Assembly: GCF_001667885.1 (NCBI RefSeq)
Contig: NZ_LZJW01000164.1
Location: 1 to 64,000, forward strand
Source: Mycobacterium scrofulaceum
GTDB lineage: Bacteria; Actinomycetota; Actinomycetes; Mycobacteriales; Mycobacteriaceae
Reading direction: 5' to 3'
DNA length: 64,000 nucleotides
Below are positions 1 to 7,968 of the stretch, in pieces. The notes beneath the pieces are model-generated. The model ran no database searches. It was not told where the DNA came from and saw only the letters and a list, made by a program, of their open reading frames with translations. The first letter of the stretch is position 1; every line of letters begins with the position of its first letter. Made by a program: the position numbers and the translations under genes.

Positions 1-483
1 TTGGAACACCGTCGGGTCCAGGTGCCCGCCGTAGGGGGTGACGGCGTGACCGGCGGGATAGATGCGGGGGCCGACGTGCCAGCCCTGGTCGATGGCGCGC
101 TGCAGCGCAACGTCGAGCAGGTAGCCACCGGTCTTGACCATCAGGCCCAGGTTCCGCACGGTGGTGAAGCCCGCCTCCAGCGTGGTGCGGGCATTGACCG
201 CACCACGCAGGGTGCGATAGGCCGGGTCGTCTTGGACGCCGTGCATCGGTGATGGCAAACCTTCGGGTCCGCCGGGCCCGCCGATCAGCAGGTTGAGTTC
301 CATGTCCATCAGGCCCGGCAGCAGCGTGACGTCGCCCAGGTCGATGACGGTGGCCGAATCCGGCACGCCGCCTTCGGGATTGACGGCGACGATGCGCTCA
401 CCCTCGACCACCACGAGCGCCGGCGAACGAACCTGGCCGTCGACGACGTCGGCCCACCGCGCCGCCCGCAGGACCGTGGTCAT
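1..483 (-). CDS. Amidohydrolase family protein, C-terminus cut by window edge
   Basis: Reads from an ATG at 483 leftwards off the window edge; 161 residues are visible. The N-terminus has the small beta-sandwich of composite-domain amidohydrolases (residues 1-50), then PGLMDMELNLL, where metal-dependent members carry PGLIDxHxH. It continues with GFTTVRNLG and GPRIYPAGHAVTPYGGH, typical of the imidazolonepropionase / Xaa-Pro dipeptidase-like branch. The start overlaps the stop of the upstream gene (ATGA), so it is the third gene of the Rieske operon. Oddity: the first metal ligands (HxH) are replaced by E-L-N, so this may be an atypical or non-metal enzyme. The missing C-terminus prevents a check of the other ligands. 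The substrate is unknown. Confidence 0.8.
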   Translation of the reverse strand, partial: MTTVLRAARWADVVDGQVRSPALVVVEGERIVAVNPEGGVPDSATVIDLGDVTLLPGLMDMELNLLIGGPGGPEGLPSPMHGVQDDPAYRTLRGAVNARTTLEAGFTTVRNLGLMVKTGGYLLDVALQRAIDQGWHVGPRIYPAGHAVTPYGGHLDPTVFQ

Positions 484-818
484 GGAACGGGCTCGGACAC
501 GCAGTCCAAAGTGGACGCGCCGGAGTCGGGCACCCGTGGTTGCTTCCAACACTCGACCGGAAACGACACCATGATCATCGAATACAGCAGGTGCATGAGG
601 TTCAGCACGTCGTCGGGCAGGTCGTCGAGGGAGAACTTGTCGCAGTAGGTGAGGGCCTCTTCCGCCCGTGGCGTGATCGCGTCGTAGAAGGCCTTCATCT
701 CCGTCATGGTGCTCGCCAGCCTCTTGGCGTAACGTTCGGGTTCGGAAGGCAGGCACCAGTCCGAGAATTGCTCCAGGTCGGCGAAATCGCTTGGCAGCAT
801 GGGAGACATCGCGGTCAC
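480..818 (-). CDS. Small protein of unknown function coupled to Rieske oxygenase
   Basis: 112 residues, mostly predicted helical, acidic, with the sequence FSDWCLPSEPERYAKRL near the N-terminus and FPVECWKQPRVPDSG near the C-terminus. The GTG at 818 is chosen because it overlaps the TGA of the Rieske gene (GTGA), implying translational coupling; its own stop overlaps the ATG of the amidohydrolase (ATGA). It does not resemble the ~160-residue beta subunit of ring-hydroxylating dioxygenases and has no cofactor motif. Position between oxygenase and amidohydrolase suggests an accessory or stabilising role, which is inference. Confidence 0.75.
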   Translation of the reverse strand: MTAMSPMLPSDFADLEQFSDWCLPSEPERYAKRLASTMTEMKAFYDAITPRAEEALTYCDKFSLDDLPDDVLNLMHLLYSMIMVSFPVECWKQPRVPDSGASTLDCVSEPVP

Positions 819-2083
819 ACCCCCGCCGTAGCCTCGCGGCGATACCGATCGATCCACGCGGCCGTCTCTTTGTGCAGATGCCGGATCAGGATTTCCTGGT
901 CGCAGAGCAGGAAACGGTCGAGGACCTGGGACTCGATCATGCTCTGCGTCGCCTCCAGCGTGTTGGCGTCCTGCAGACCGTATTCCTTGAAGGAGACGGC
1001 CGCGAGTTCCTGGGCGACGCGCTCACGCGGGGTGCGCGGCTGCGGAAAGTACAGCGTGCCCTCGAAGATGTGGGAGTTATACGAGGTCGGCCAGTAATGG
1101 TAGGTCAGATACCAGCCCTGGCCCCAGAACAGGATCACGAAGTTGGGGAAAAGCTGGAAGGAGTCCAGCCCCCACGGATCGCACTTCGCCGGGTTGAGCC
1201 CGGCGGGCATGTCGCCGAGATCCGGCTTGTCCCAGGGCCCGAACAGTCCACTCTGGCAGATGTCCTCGATCGGCTTGCGCATCTCCGCCGACATCTCCCA
1301 CGCCCGCACACCCGACGTGCTGACCAACCGGTGCGGGCCTTCCAATCGATAGTGCGGGGCCTCAAACCCGGCCTCGGCGGCCGCTTTTGAGTACGCGGTG
1401 GGTGACTGGTTCGCGTGCAGCACCGGCGCGTGATAGAACTCCTGGAACGCGTCCATGTAGAGCTTCCAGTTCGCCTTCACCTCTGAGCGGTAGTGCCAGC
1501 GCGAGGTCATCTTGTCGAACGGATAGCCCTCGAGTGCGGTGATCATCGGACCGAGGAATTCGCGTAACGACTGTTCGGGCTCCTTGGCGAAGTTGACGAA
1601 GACGAAACCTTCCCACACCTCGCAGTGGACCGGAACCAGCCCATAGCGACTCTTGTCGAGATCGAAGAATTCATCCTCCTGCTGCACGAAGGTCAGGTTG
1701 CCGTCCAGGTCGTACCGCCAGGCGTGGTATTTGCAGGTGAACTGGCGGCACACCCCGCTGGTCTCTTCGAGCGGCATGTCGTTCCACACCAGCTTGTTTC
1801 CGCGGTGACGACATACGTTGTGAAAGGCCTTGACCTCCCCCGATTTCGTGCGCACCACAATGATCGAGGTGTTGACGGCTTTCAGCTCTTTGGTGAAGTA
1901 GGCACCAGTACGTGAAAGTTGTTCGATGCGACCGACATTGAGCCAGGCGCGCTTGAAGATGGCCTTGCGTTCCAGCTCGTAGATCTCCGGGCTGATGGAG
2001 TCCTCGTATGAGACCGGTCCCGTTCCCAGCTCGGGGTAGTGCTGCGTCCAGCTGCCCTCCGGCGGCTTGGGGAATCGAGCCAT
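815..2083 (-). CDS. Rieske non-haem iron oxygenase, large (alpha) subunit
   Basis: 422 residues. The ATG at 2083 starts MARFPKPPEGSW; a longer reading is possible but carries an unlikely arginine/proline-rich extension. Residues ~95-130 hold the Rieske [2Fe-2S] motif CRHRG...CKYHAW. Around residues 215-235 the mononuclear-iron site appears as QEFYHAPVLH. This is the aromatic-ring-hydroxylating (HcaE-like) family, which adds oxygen to aromatic or alicyclic acids using an external reductase and ferredoxin. No beta subunit or reductase lies next to it. It leads a three-gene operon with a small unknown protein and an amidohydrolase, divergent from an aldehyde dehydrogenase. Confidence 0.92.
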   Translation of the reverse strand: MARFPKPPEGSWTQHYPELGTGPVSYEDSISPEIYELERKAIFKRAWLNVGRIEQLSRTGAYFTKELKAVNTSIIVVRTKSGEVKAFHNVCRHRGNKLVWNDMPLEETSGVCRQFTCKYHAWRYDLDGNLTFVQQEDEFFDLDKSRYGLVPVHCEVWEGFVFVNFAKEPEQSLREFLGPMITALEGYPFDKMTSRWHYRSEVKANWKLYMDAFQEFYHAPVLHANQSPTAYSKAAAEAGFEAPHYRLEGPHRLVSTSGVRAWEMSAEMRKPIEDICQSGLFGPWDKPDLGDMPAGLNPAKCDPWGLDSFQLFPNFVILFWGQGWYLTYHYWPTSYNSHIFEGTLYFPQPRTPRERVAQELAAVSFKEYGLQDANTLEATQSMIESQVLDRFLLCDQEILIRHLHKETAAWIDRYRREATAGV

Positions 2084-2197
2084 GATTGCTCCTATTCGAT
2101 CCGATCTCACGCGGGCCACCGACGGCGGGTTCACTCCGAATGGGCGCGCAGGCGGCGGATTCAGTGAATCCGTAGGGCTCCGTCCGGGCCGACGGTA

Positions 2198-2213
2198 TAT
2201 GCTCGACCGCATA
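2198..2213. promoter_or_regulatory. Candidate operator in Rieske/aldehyde dehydrogenase divergent promoter
   Basis: The 166-bp gap between the divergent starts at 2083 and 2250 contains the inverted repeat TATGC-tcgacc-GCATA within an AT-richer stretch. The location suits a regulator controlling both directions. It does not match the 19-bp palindrome found elsewhere in the window. Short arms make this a weak call. Confidence 0.35.
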
Positions 2214-2249
2214 ATCGCAAGTAGTTGATATTGTCGAAGGGGAGTATCG

Positions 2250-3692
2250 ATGAGTCAAGACCTCGGGCCGCGGATCGTGCCGGGCCGCTTCGTGCTGGCA
2301 CACGGGGAGGCCTTCCACGTCATCTCCCCGCACACCGAGGAAACCATCGCCGAAGTTACCGCCGCGGGGCCGGCGGACGTCGACGCGGCGGTCAGCGCCG
2401 CCCGCGCCGCACTCGAGGGGCCTTGGGGCGCAGCGGAGCCCGCCGAGCGGATCGAGGCGGTCCGGCGACTCGCCGACGCCTACGACCAGCGGCGCGGGGA
2501 AATGGCCGACCTCATCACGGCGGAAATCGGCGCCCCCATCAGCTTTTCGCAACGCGCACAGGTCGGCCTGCCCGCGATGATGATGCGCGCGTTCTGCGAC
2601 CTCGCGGAGCGGCACAGCTGGCAGGAGACCCGCCGCGGCTTCTTCGGAGCCGACGTCCAAGTCCACAAACAACCCGTTGGCGTCGTCGCCGCGATCGTGC
2701 CGTGGAACATGCCGCAATTCCTCATCGCCACCAAACTGGTGCCCGCGTTGCTCGCCGGCTGCGCCGTCGTGCTCAAACCCGCACCCGAATCTCCGCTGGA
2801 CGCAGTGCTTTTGGCCGAGATGCTGGAGCAAATCGATCTCCCCGCCGGCGTGGTCAGCGTGTTGCCCGGCGACAGCACCGTCGGTCAACTCCTGGTGTCC
2901 CATCCCGGGGTGGACAAGGTGTCGTTCACGGGATCGACGGCGGCGGGGCGGGCCGTCGCGGCCGCCTGCGCGGCCAACCTCACCAAGGTAAGCCTCGAGC
3001 TGGGCGGCAAGTCGGCGGCCATCGTCCTCGACGACGCGGCGCCCGAGGCGGTCGCCGCCGGCGTTCGATCGGCCAGCCTGTCGAACAGCGGGCAGATCTG
3101 CAATGCCTTGACCCGCGTCCTGGTCCCCCGCCAACGCCAGGATCAGTACGTCGACGCGCTCGCCGCCGAGATGACCGCCCTGCGGGTCGGCGACCCCACC
3201 GATCCCGGCACCCAACTGGGTCCGCTCGTCTCACGCCGCCAACAGGAGCGCGTTCGCGACTACATCCGGATCGGCCGGGACGAAGGCGCTCGGCTGGTCA
3301 CCGGCGGGACCCGGATGCCCGATGGACTCGACCGCGGCTGGTACGTCGCGCCGACCCTGTTCGCCTCCGCCGACAACGCCATGCGCATCGCCCGCGACGA
3401 GATCTTCGGCCCGGTGATCACCGTCATCCCCTACCGCGACGAGGACGATGCGGTGGCCATCGCCAACGACTCCGACTACGGGCTGGCCGGATCGGTGTGG
3501 ACCGGTGACACCGACCGGGCTCTGTCGATTGCCGCGCGGGTGCGCACCGGCACCCTCGGGATAAACCAGGGCTACACCATGGACCCCTTCGCTCCCTTCG
3601 GCGGCGTCAAAGGCAGCGGATACGGTCGCGAACTGGGACCTGAGGGCATCGACAGCTATCTGGAAACGAAATCCATCGCGATTTCGTCCTGA
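2250..3692 (+). CDS. NAD(P)-dependent aldehyde dehydrogenase
   Basis: 480 residues, the normal family length. It oxidises an aldehyde to the acid with NAD(P)+. Visible motifs: PWNMPQF (N-terminal NAD-binding), FTGSTAAG (Rossmann), LELGGKS with the general-base Glu near residue 250, and GQICNA with the catalytic Cys near residue 284, the usual 34-residue spacing. The C-terminus has PFGGVKGSGYGRE. A purine-rich ribosome site (GAAGGGGAG) precedes the ATG. It is divergent from the Rieske operon, so it may oxidise an aldehyde formed downstream of that oxygenase. Confidence 0.95.
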   Translation: MSQDLGPRIVPGRFVLAHGEAFHVISPHTEETIAEVTAAGPADVDAAVSAARAALEGPWGAAEPAERIEAVRRLADAYDQRRGEMADLITAEIGAPISFSQRAQVGLPAMMMRAFCDLAERHSWQETRRGFFGADVQVHKQPVGVVAAIVPWNMPQFLIATKLVPALLAGCAVVLKPAPESPLDAVLLAEMLEQIDLPAGVVSVLPGDSTVGQLLVSHPGVDKVSFTGSTAAGRAVAAACAANLTKVSLELGGKSAAIVLDDAAPEAVAAGVRSASLSNSGQICNALTRVLVPRQRQDQYVDALAAEMTALRVGDPTDPGTQLGPLVSRRQQERVRDYIRIGRDEGARLVTGGTRMPDGLDRGWYVAPTLFASADNAMRIARDEIFGPVITVIPYRDEDDAVAIANDSDYGLAGSVWTGDTDRALSIAARVRTGTLGINQGYTMDPFAPFGGVKGSGYGRELGPEGIDSYLETKSIAISS

Positions 3693-3762
3693 CCGGAATT
3701 GGGATCGGTAACGGAGCGCGGCCGCAAGACTTTCGCCCATCACACAGCGAAAGGAACCCGTC

Positions 3763-4116
3763 TTGAAGACCATCAAGAAGCTCATTGCCGGCGCACTCCT
3801 GTCGGGTGGCCTGGCGGTCACCGCTACCGGGCTCGCCGCGGGGCCCGCCCAGGCCGACAATCCGGATTGGGGCCCTGCGCACCAATGGTGCCCGGGGCAA
3901 CCCCTGCCGGCGACCGGCAACCATGTCACCGACCCGTTTCGCGGCTGGGACATGAACGTGTGCCATACCTACTACTACCTGTGGCCCGGGATGGGCAACG
4001 TCTCGAGCATGATCTGGGACGGGGACAACCCGCCGCCGAAGCCGCCACCGCCGCCGGCCCTGATCAATAAGGACAATTGCCAGCAGATCCTCGGAATTTT
4101 CTGCCCCAGGGCGTGA
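3763..4116 (+). CDS. Small exported proline-rich protein, function unknown
   Basis: 117 residues starting at TTG 3763, with a good ribosome site (AAAGGAA) about 8 bases upstream. Residues 1-31 form a Sec signal peptide: basic MKTIKK, hydrophobic core, cleavage after AQA. The mature part is small, rich in Trp and Tyr, with four Cys (near residues 45, 64, 102 and 111) that could form two disulfides, and a PPPKPPPPP linker before a CQQILGIFC tail. Mycobacteria carry many such short secreted proteins with unknown roles. It stands alone between the aldehyde dehydrogenase and the TetR-hotdog gene. Confidence 0.82.
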   Translation: MKTIKKLIAGALLSGGLAVTATGLAAGPAQADNPDWGPAHQWCPGQPLPATGNHVTDPFRGWDMNVCHTYYYLWPGMGNVSSMIWDGDNPPPKPPPPPALINKDNCQQILGIFCPRA

Positions 4117-4136
4117 ACCCGCATCGGCCAGGAGGC

Positions 4137-4155
4137 GCGGTAACCTCATTCTCAT
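4137..4155. promoter_or_regulatory. Half-conserved operator upstream of TetR-hotdog gene
   Basis: GCGGTAACCTCATTCTCAT lies 37 bases before the TetR-hotdog start. Its first 14 bases match 12 of 14 bases of the perfect palindrome at 5347-5365 (GTGGTAACGTCATT...), while the right arm is degenerate. This suggests autoregulation by the fused TetR plus control of the downstream amidohydrolase. Confidence 0.45.
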
Positions 4156-4191
4156 AGCGCGCACCGCGCCGAGGAAGGGGACGAAGCGCTC

Positions 4192-5223
4192 ATGGCCGAC
4201 CCTGCCGACGACGTCGAAGTGACCCGCGGCGACCGCTTCATCAAGACGGCCGTCGAGATCTTGGGCGAAACCGGGCGCACCGACTTCACCGTGCAGGAGG
4301 TCGTCGCCCGGTCCAAGACCTCGCTGCGTGCCTTCTACCAGCATTTCAGCAGCAAGGACGAGTTGCTGCTGGCGCTGTTCGACCGGACCATCGCCCAATC
4401 GGTTCAGACCTGGCGCGCCGAGACAGACGGGCTGGACAGCACCGCTGCGCTGAAGCTGGTGATCGATCGGATCAGCCAGCAACCCGAATCGAGCACGCAA
4501 GACAGCCTCAATCGAGCATTGACGCTCTACAACCAGCACCTGGCCGAGACCCGTCCCCGCGACTACGCCCGGGTGCTCTCGCCCTTGCACCGCCTGATCC
4601 ACGACATCGTGGGCCAGGGCATCACCGAGGGGGTCTTCAACCCGGGGCTCGACGTCGGCGCGGCGGCCGCCATCGTCATGCAGACCGTGATGGGTGCGCA
4701 GCGATTGCATTGCCTGGGAACGGAATTGAACGGCGGCCCGGTCGATGTCGGGCACCTGTACGACTTCTGCAGTCGCGCCCTGGGCATCCGGGACAGTGAC
4801 GAAGAATCGAGCTCGCCTTCCCTGGCCGAGCTGTTCGCCCAGATCGGCATGCGGCCGGGGATCCGCAACGGTGAATTCGCGATGACGATGCCGGTCAGCC
4901 CGGCCGTCGTCAACACTTCCGGCGCGCTGCAGGGCGGCCTGATCGCGACGCTCGTCGACGTGGCGGGCGGCCAGTTCGGCCTGGGTTACCTGCAGCCGGA
5001 CACCACGATGACGACGGCGGACCTCTTCATTCGTTATCTGCGGCCGATCCGGCAGGGCTACGCGTATGCGGTGCCCCGGATGCTGCGGTCCGGGCGGCGG
5101 GCGATGGTCATGCAGGTGGACATCTACGGCGACGCCGACGACGAGCTCGTTGCGACGGCGACCGTGAATTTCGCCGTCATCAACGGAAAGACGCCCGCGC
5201 TTCCGAGCTGGCCGAACGCCTAG
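4192..5223 (+). CDS. TetR regulator fused to PaaI-type hotdog thioesterase domain
   Basis: 343 residues, far longer than a usual TetR (~200). Residues ~10-60 are a TetR helix-turn-helix (FTVQEVVARSKTSLRAFYQHF) and ~70-200 the all-helical TetR ligand domain. After an acidic linker (DSDEESSS) residues ~210-340 form a hotdog domain with the PaaI signature GALQGGLIATLVDVAGG and FIRYLRPIRQG. The usual His of the HGG loop is Gln. A single protein joining a repressor to an acyl-CoA-binding fold suggests direct sensing, or hydrolysis, of a CoA-thioester ligand; this is inference. Related operator-like sequences lie before this gene and before the next (5403). Confidence 0.9.
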   Translation: MADPADDVEVTRGDRFIKTAVEILGETGRTDFTVQEVVARSKTSLRAFYQHFSSKDELLLALFDRTIAQSVQTWRAETDGLDSTAALKLVIDRISQQPESSTQDSLNRALTLYNQHLAETRPRDYARVLSPLHRLIHDIVGQGITEGVFNPGLDVGAAAAIVMQTVMGAQRLHCLGTELNGGPVDVGHLYDFCSRALGIRDSDEESSSPSLAELFAQIGMRPGIRNGEFAMTMPVSPAVVNTSGALQGGLIATLVDVAGGQFGLGYLQPDTTMTTADLFIRYLRPIRQGYAYAVPRMLRSGRRAMVMQVDIYGDADDELVATATVNFAVINGKTPALPSWPNA

Positions 5224-5237
5224 CCGGCGATGACGAG

Positions 5238-5285
5238 CGTCACGCCGGCGTGGCACTCAGCGTCGAACGTCACGCCAGCGTGACG
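5238..5285. repeat. Two tandem copies of a ~30-bp palindromic unit
   Basis: The unit GCGTCACGCCGGCGTG is repeated 30 bases later as ACGTCACGCCAGCGTGACG. The second copy is a perfect hairpin (CGTCACGC-CA-GCGTGACG, 5268-5285), the first an imperfect one. It sits just after the stop of the TetR-hotdog gene and could act as a transcription terminator. It resembles the short GC-rich intergenic palindromes common in mycobacteria. Confidence 0.6.
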
Positions 5286-5346
5286 CCCGGGGCGGGCGGG
5301 CGCGCGGCGGCCGACCCGCCGAGGCGCTACACGCGCCCAAGCCAAA

Positions 5347-5365
5347 GTGGTAACGTCATTACCAC
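5347..5365. promoter_or_regulatory. Perfect 19-bp palindromic operator before amidohydrolase
   Basis: GTGGTAA-CGTCA-TTACCAC has 7-bp perfect arms and a 5-bp centre, 37 bases upstream of the ATG at 5403. The size and symmetry fit a TetR dimer. A half-matching copy occurs at 4137, also about 37 bases before its gene, so the TetR-hotdog protein encoded between them is the likely binder. Confidence 0.65.
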
Positions 5366-5402
5366 CTACTGAGAACCCGAGATTTCTCCCGAGGAGATCG
5401 CC

Positions 5403-6608
5403 ATGCCGTCTCGCGAACTTTCCTTCCCCGTGTTCGACGCGGACAACCACATGTACGAGCCACAGGAAGCGCTGACCAAGTTCCTGCCGGAGAACCGCAA
5501 GCGCGTCATCGACTACGTGCAGGTGCGTGGCCGCACCAAGATCGTGGTGCGCGGCCACATCAGCGAGTACATCCCCAACCCGACGTTCGAGGTGGTGGCG
5601 CGGCCGGGCGCCCAGGAGGACTACTTCCGCAACGGCGCGCAGGGCAAGAGCTACCGCGAGATCCTGGGCGAGCCGATGAAGGCCATCCCCGCCTTCCGCG
5701 AACCGGGGGCGCGGCTGGAGGTGATGGACGAGCTGGGCATCGATTACGCCCTGATGTTCCCGACGCTGGCCAGCCTGGTCGAGGAGCGCATGAAGGACGA
5801 CCCGGAGATGACCCACGACGTCATCCACGCGCTGAACCAATGGATGTACGAGCAGTGGTCGTTCAACTATCAGGACCGCATCTTCGCCACCCCGGTGATC
5901 ACGCTGCCGATCGTTGAGCGCGCGCTCGAAGAACTCGAATGGGTGCTGGAACGCGGCGCGCGCACCGTGCTCGTGCGCCCGGCGCCGGTCCCCGGCTACA
6001 AGGGCAGCCGCTCCTTCGGGCTCGAGGAGTTCGACCCGTTCTGGCAGGCGTGCATCAAGGCCGAGATCCCCGTCTCGATGCACGCTTCGGACAGCGGCTA
6101 TTCGGAATTCGCGAACGTGTGGGAGCCGGGCGACGAGTTCCTGCCGTTCAAGCCGACCCCGTTCCGCAGCTTCGCGATGGGCCACCGGCCGATCCTGGAC
6201 GCGATGGGTGCACTGGTGTGCCACGGCGCGCTGTCCCGCAACCCCGAGCTGCGGATCCTGTCGATCGAGAACGGCGCCGACTGGGTGCCCGACCTGTTCA
6301 AGGGGCTCAAGGGCGTCTACAAGAAGATGCCGCAGTCGTTCAGCGAGGACCCCATCGAGGCGTTCAAGCGCTGCGTCTACATCACCCCGTTCTGGGAGGA
6401 CCGGTTCACCGAGATCGTCAAGATGGTCGGCACCGACCGGGTGTTGTTCGGCTCCGACTGGCCGCACCCCGAAGGCCTGAAGGACCCCATCTCCTTCGTC
6501 GACGAGCTGACCGATTTCGACGAGGCGGACATCGCCAAGATCATGGGCGGCAACCTGATGAAACTGATGAAAGTGTCCGCGCCGGCGAAGAAGCCGGTGT
6601 CGGCCTGA
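5403..6608 (+). CDS. Amidohydrolase_2 family metal-dependent hydrolase
   Basis: 401 residues. TIM-barrel protein of the ACMSD/amidohydrolase_2 superfamily, whose members decarboxylate or hydrolyse ring and carboxylate substrates. Visible: VFDADNHMYEP at the N-terminus (first metal ligands), SMHASDSG and LSIENGADW in mid-barrel, and FGSDWPHPEG with the conserved metal Asp near the C-terminus. A strong ribosome site (GAGGAG, 5391-5396) precedes the ATG. It is closely similar in layout to the protein at 52835 (same NPTF, RPAPVPG and SDWPHxEG blocks), so the two are paralogues. The substrate is unknown. Confidence 0.9.
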   Translation: MPSRELSFPVFDADNHMYEPQEALTKFLPENRKRVIDYVQVRGRTKIVVRGHISEYIPNPTFEVVARPGAQEDYFRNGAQGKSYREILGEPMKAIPAFREPGARLEVMDELGIDYALMFPTLASLVEERMKDDPEMTHDVIHALNQWMYEQWSFNYQDRIFATPVITLPIVERALEELEWVLERGARTVLVRPAPVPGYKGSRSFGLEEFDPFWQACIKAEIPVSMHASDSGYSEFANVWEPGDEFLPFKPTPFRSFAMGHRPILDAMGALVCHGALSRNPELRILSIENGADWVPDLFKGLKGVYKKMPQSFSEDPIEAFKRCVYITPFWEDRFTEIVKMVGTDRVLFGSDWPHPEGLKDPISFVDELTDFDEADIAKIMGGNLMKLMKVSAPAKKPVSA

Positions 6609-6612
6609 TCGG

Positions 6613-7107
6613 TCACTCGGCGGGATCACCGTCGGCGATGACGGAGACCACACCTTTGGTCTCGAATAAGGCGAGGCGGACGTGTTCGGGACTTCGGTGA
6701 CCGTGTTGGCGCAGTATCGCGTCCAGATCTCCCCGAGTTAGCCTGCACCGCTTGAGGTTTCTCTCGTCCACCTCGCCGTCGCTGATCAACACCCGTACCG
6801 GTGGGTCGACAAGGCGGCGCACCCACGGCTTGAAGCGCAGCCGCGCAACCAGGTCGTGGGCGCCGATCAGGGTGAGCAAGGCGGCGACCCCGGTGAGCCA
6901 TGAGGTGTCGGCGGCCGTCGCGGTGCGTCCGACGATGGCGCCGACCCCGACCGCGGTGACCCAGTCGAACGGCGTGAATTCGGCGATGGTGCGCCGCAGC
7001 ATCAGCCGGAAAGCGGCTGCGGCGGTGACGAACAACGCGAGCGCCTTGAGTGCCGCGTAGGCCGCCGGCCGCCATCCGTTGTAAAACTGCAGCAGTAGGT
7101 CACTCAT
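6613..7107 (-). CDS. DUF421 (YetF-like) membrane protein
   Basis: 164 residues. Three hydrophobic segments (about residues 15-35, 45-65, 68-85) are followed by a cytoplasmic domain with RVLISDGEVDERNLKRCRLTR, the hallmark of DUF421/YetF proteins. Function in mycobacteria is unknown. It converges on the amidohydrolase with only 4 bases between the stops. Confidence 0.85.
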   Translation of the reverse strand: MSDLLLQFYNGWRPAAYAALKALALFVTAAAAFRLMLRRTIAEFTPFDWVTAVGVGAIVGRTATAADTSWLTGVAALLTLIGAHDLVARLRFKPWVRRLVDPPVRVLISDGEVDERNLKRCRLTRGDLDAILRQHGHRSPEHVRLALFETKGVVSVIADGDPAE

Positions 7108-7327
7108 CGCCGGCGCCCATTCGCACCGGGTTTACCAGGCGCCGCCGCAGCGGGCCACCGCGCGGCGATTCCCTCGGGGTCACCCATGGCGATGCTCCTT
7201 GCGTTGACGCGGTCGACGGACCGCCCCGCGACCGGCAGTACCCGCGGATGTCGCGTGTAAACGACTGGCGCCGGGTATACGACACGCTGTTGATGGCCGT
7301 TCGGCGGCGGGAACGATGGGAGGACAG

Positions 7328-7705
7328 ATGAGCGTGGCATCGCAGGACCGGGCGCCGGTCACGATTGACGCCGACGTCGAACTCCTTGCCGACCAGATCC
7401 AGGCACTCGAAGCGCTGGGGCGGAAGGATCCGGTCGACGACGACGACGTCTACGACCTCAGCGTCCGCTGGGGCGCGGCACTGGCGGGGCGACTGCCCCG
7501 ACTGCTCCACTACAGTTCGCTCGGCCTGCTCGACGACGCGGACCGGCACCGGTTCGAATCGCTGTGCGCGGAGCTGCGCAGGGTTTCCGATCTGGCGGAG
7601 CGGTTGGGACTGCCGCGCCCGGTGCTATCGGACGATAGGGCCGCGACGGCCAAGGGGCGGCGTCGTCTCAGGATGCGGTCGCGTCCCGCGAAGCGCCGTA
7701 GCTGA
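7328..7705 (+). CDS. Conserved hypothetical protein, helical with basic tail
   Basis: 125 residues from the ATG at 7328, selected because GGGAGGA lies 3 to 9 bases upstream; an ATG at 7316 would place that ribosome site inside the gene. It has an acidic, Leu-rich helical body (residues 10-90) and an Arg/Lys-rich tail (RRRLRMRSRPAKRRS) that could contact nucleic acid. No family recognised. The last 38 bases overlap the 3' end of the opposite-strand gene. Confidence 0.65.
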   Translation: MSVASQDRAPVTIDADVELLADQIQALEALGRKDPVDDDDVYDLSVRWGAALAGRLPRLLHYSSLGLLDDADRHRFESLCAELRRVSDLAERLGLPRPVLSDDRAATAKGRRRLRMRSRPAKRRS

Positions 7706-7967
7706 GAAACTCCTTCTCCGGCAATACAATCCCGGTGCGCGGCTTGGAACAATCCGGATTGCGACATGTCAGCGCCACCATGTAGGCGTCGCCGTCCTCG
7801 TTGAGGAACAAAAATCCGAGGTATAGGGCGTGGCCGACGTCGAAGTCGGTGCCGCCGCACCGCTCGCAGTGGCCCCCTTTGGCGGCGACACTTTCCAGCA
7901 CGCGATGGCGCGCAGCGGAATTCAGCTCGATGAGCTCCGGCCGCACGGTCGGGTCGTGGTCGGTCAT
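7668..7967 (-). CDS. Small zinc-ribbon-like protein, function unknown
   Basis: 99 residues. CERCGG near residue 35 and CRNPDC near residue 73 form a four-cysteine zinc-ribbon-like arrangement around a hydrophobic centre (FDVGHALYLGFLFL). The ATG at 7967 lies one base after the stop of the molybdopterin oxidoreductase gene, so it is the third gene of that operon. No enzymatic motif is seen. Confidence 0.75.
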   Translation of the reverse strand: MTDHDPTVRPELIELNSAARHRVLESVAAKGGHCERCGGTDFDVGHALYLGFLFLNEDGDAYMVALTCRNPDCSKPRTGIVLPEKEFLSYGASRDATAS

Positions 7968-7968
7968 G

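Noticed and set aside
3607..5256. 549-codon frame on the minus strand
   Set aside because: Antisense of the TetR-hotdog gene; composition like random high-GC frames and no recognisable motif.
7255..7277. GTGTAA...GGGTA resembling a second SigF promoter before 7328
   Set aside because: Spacing is 12-13 bases and the -35 does not read GTTT; too weak to list.
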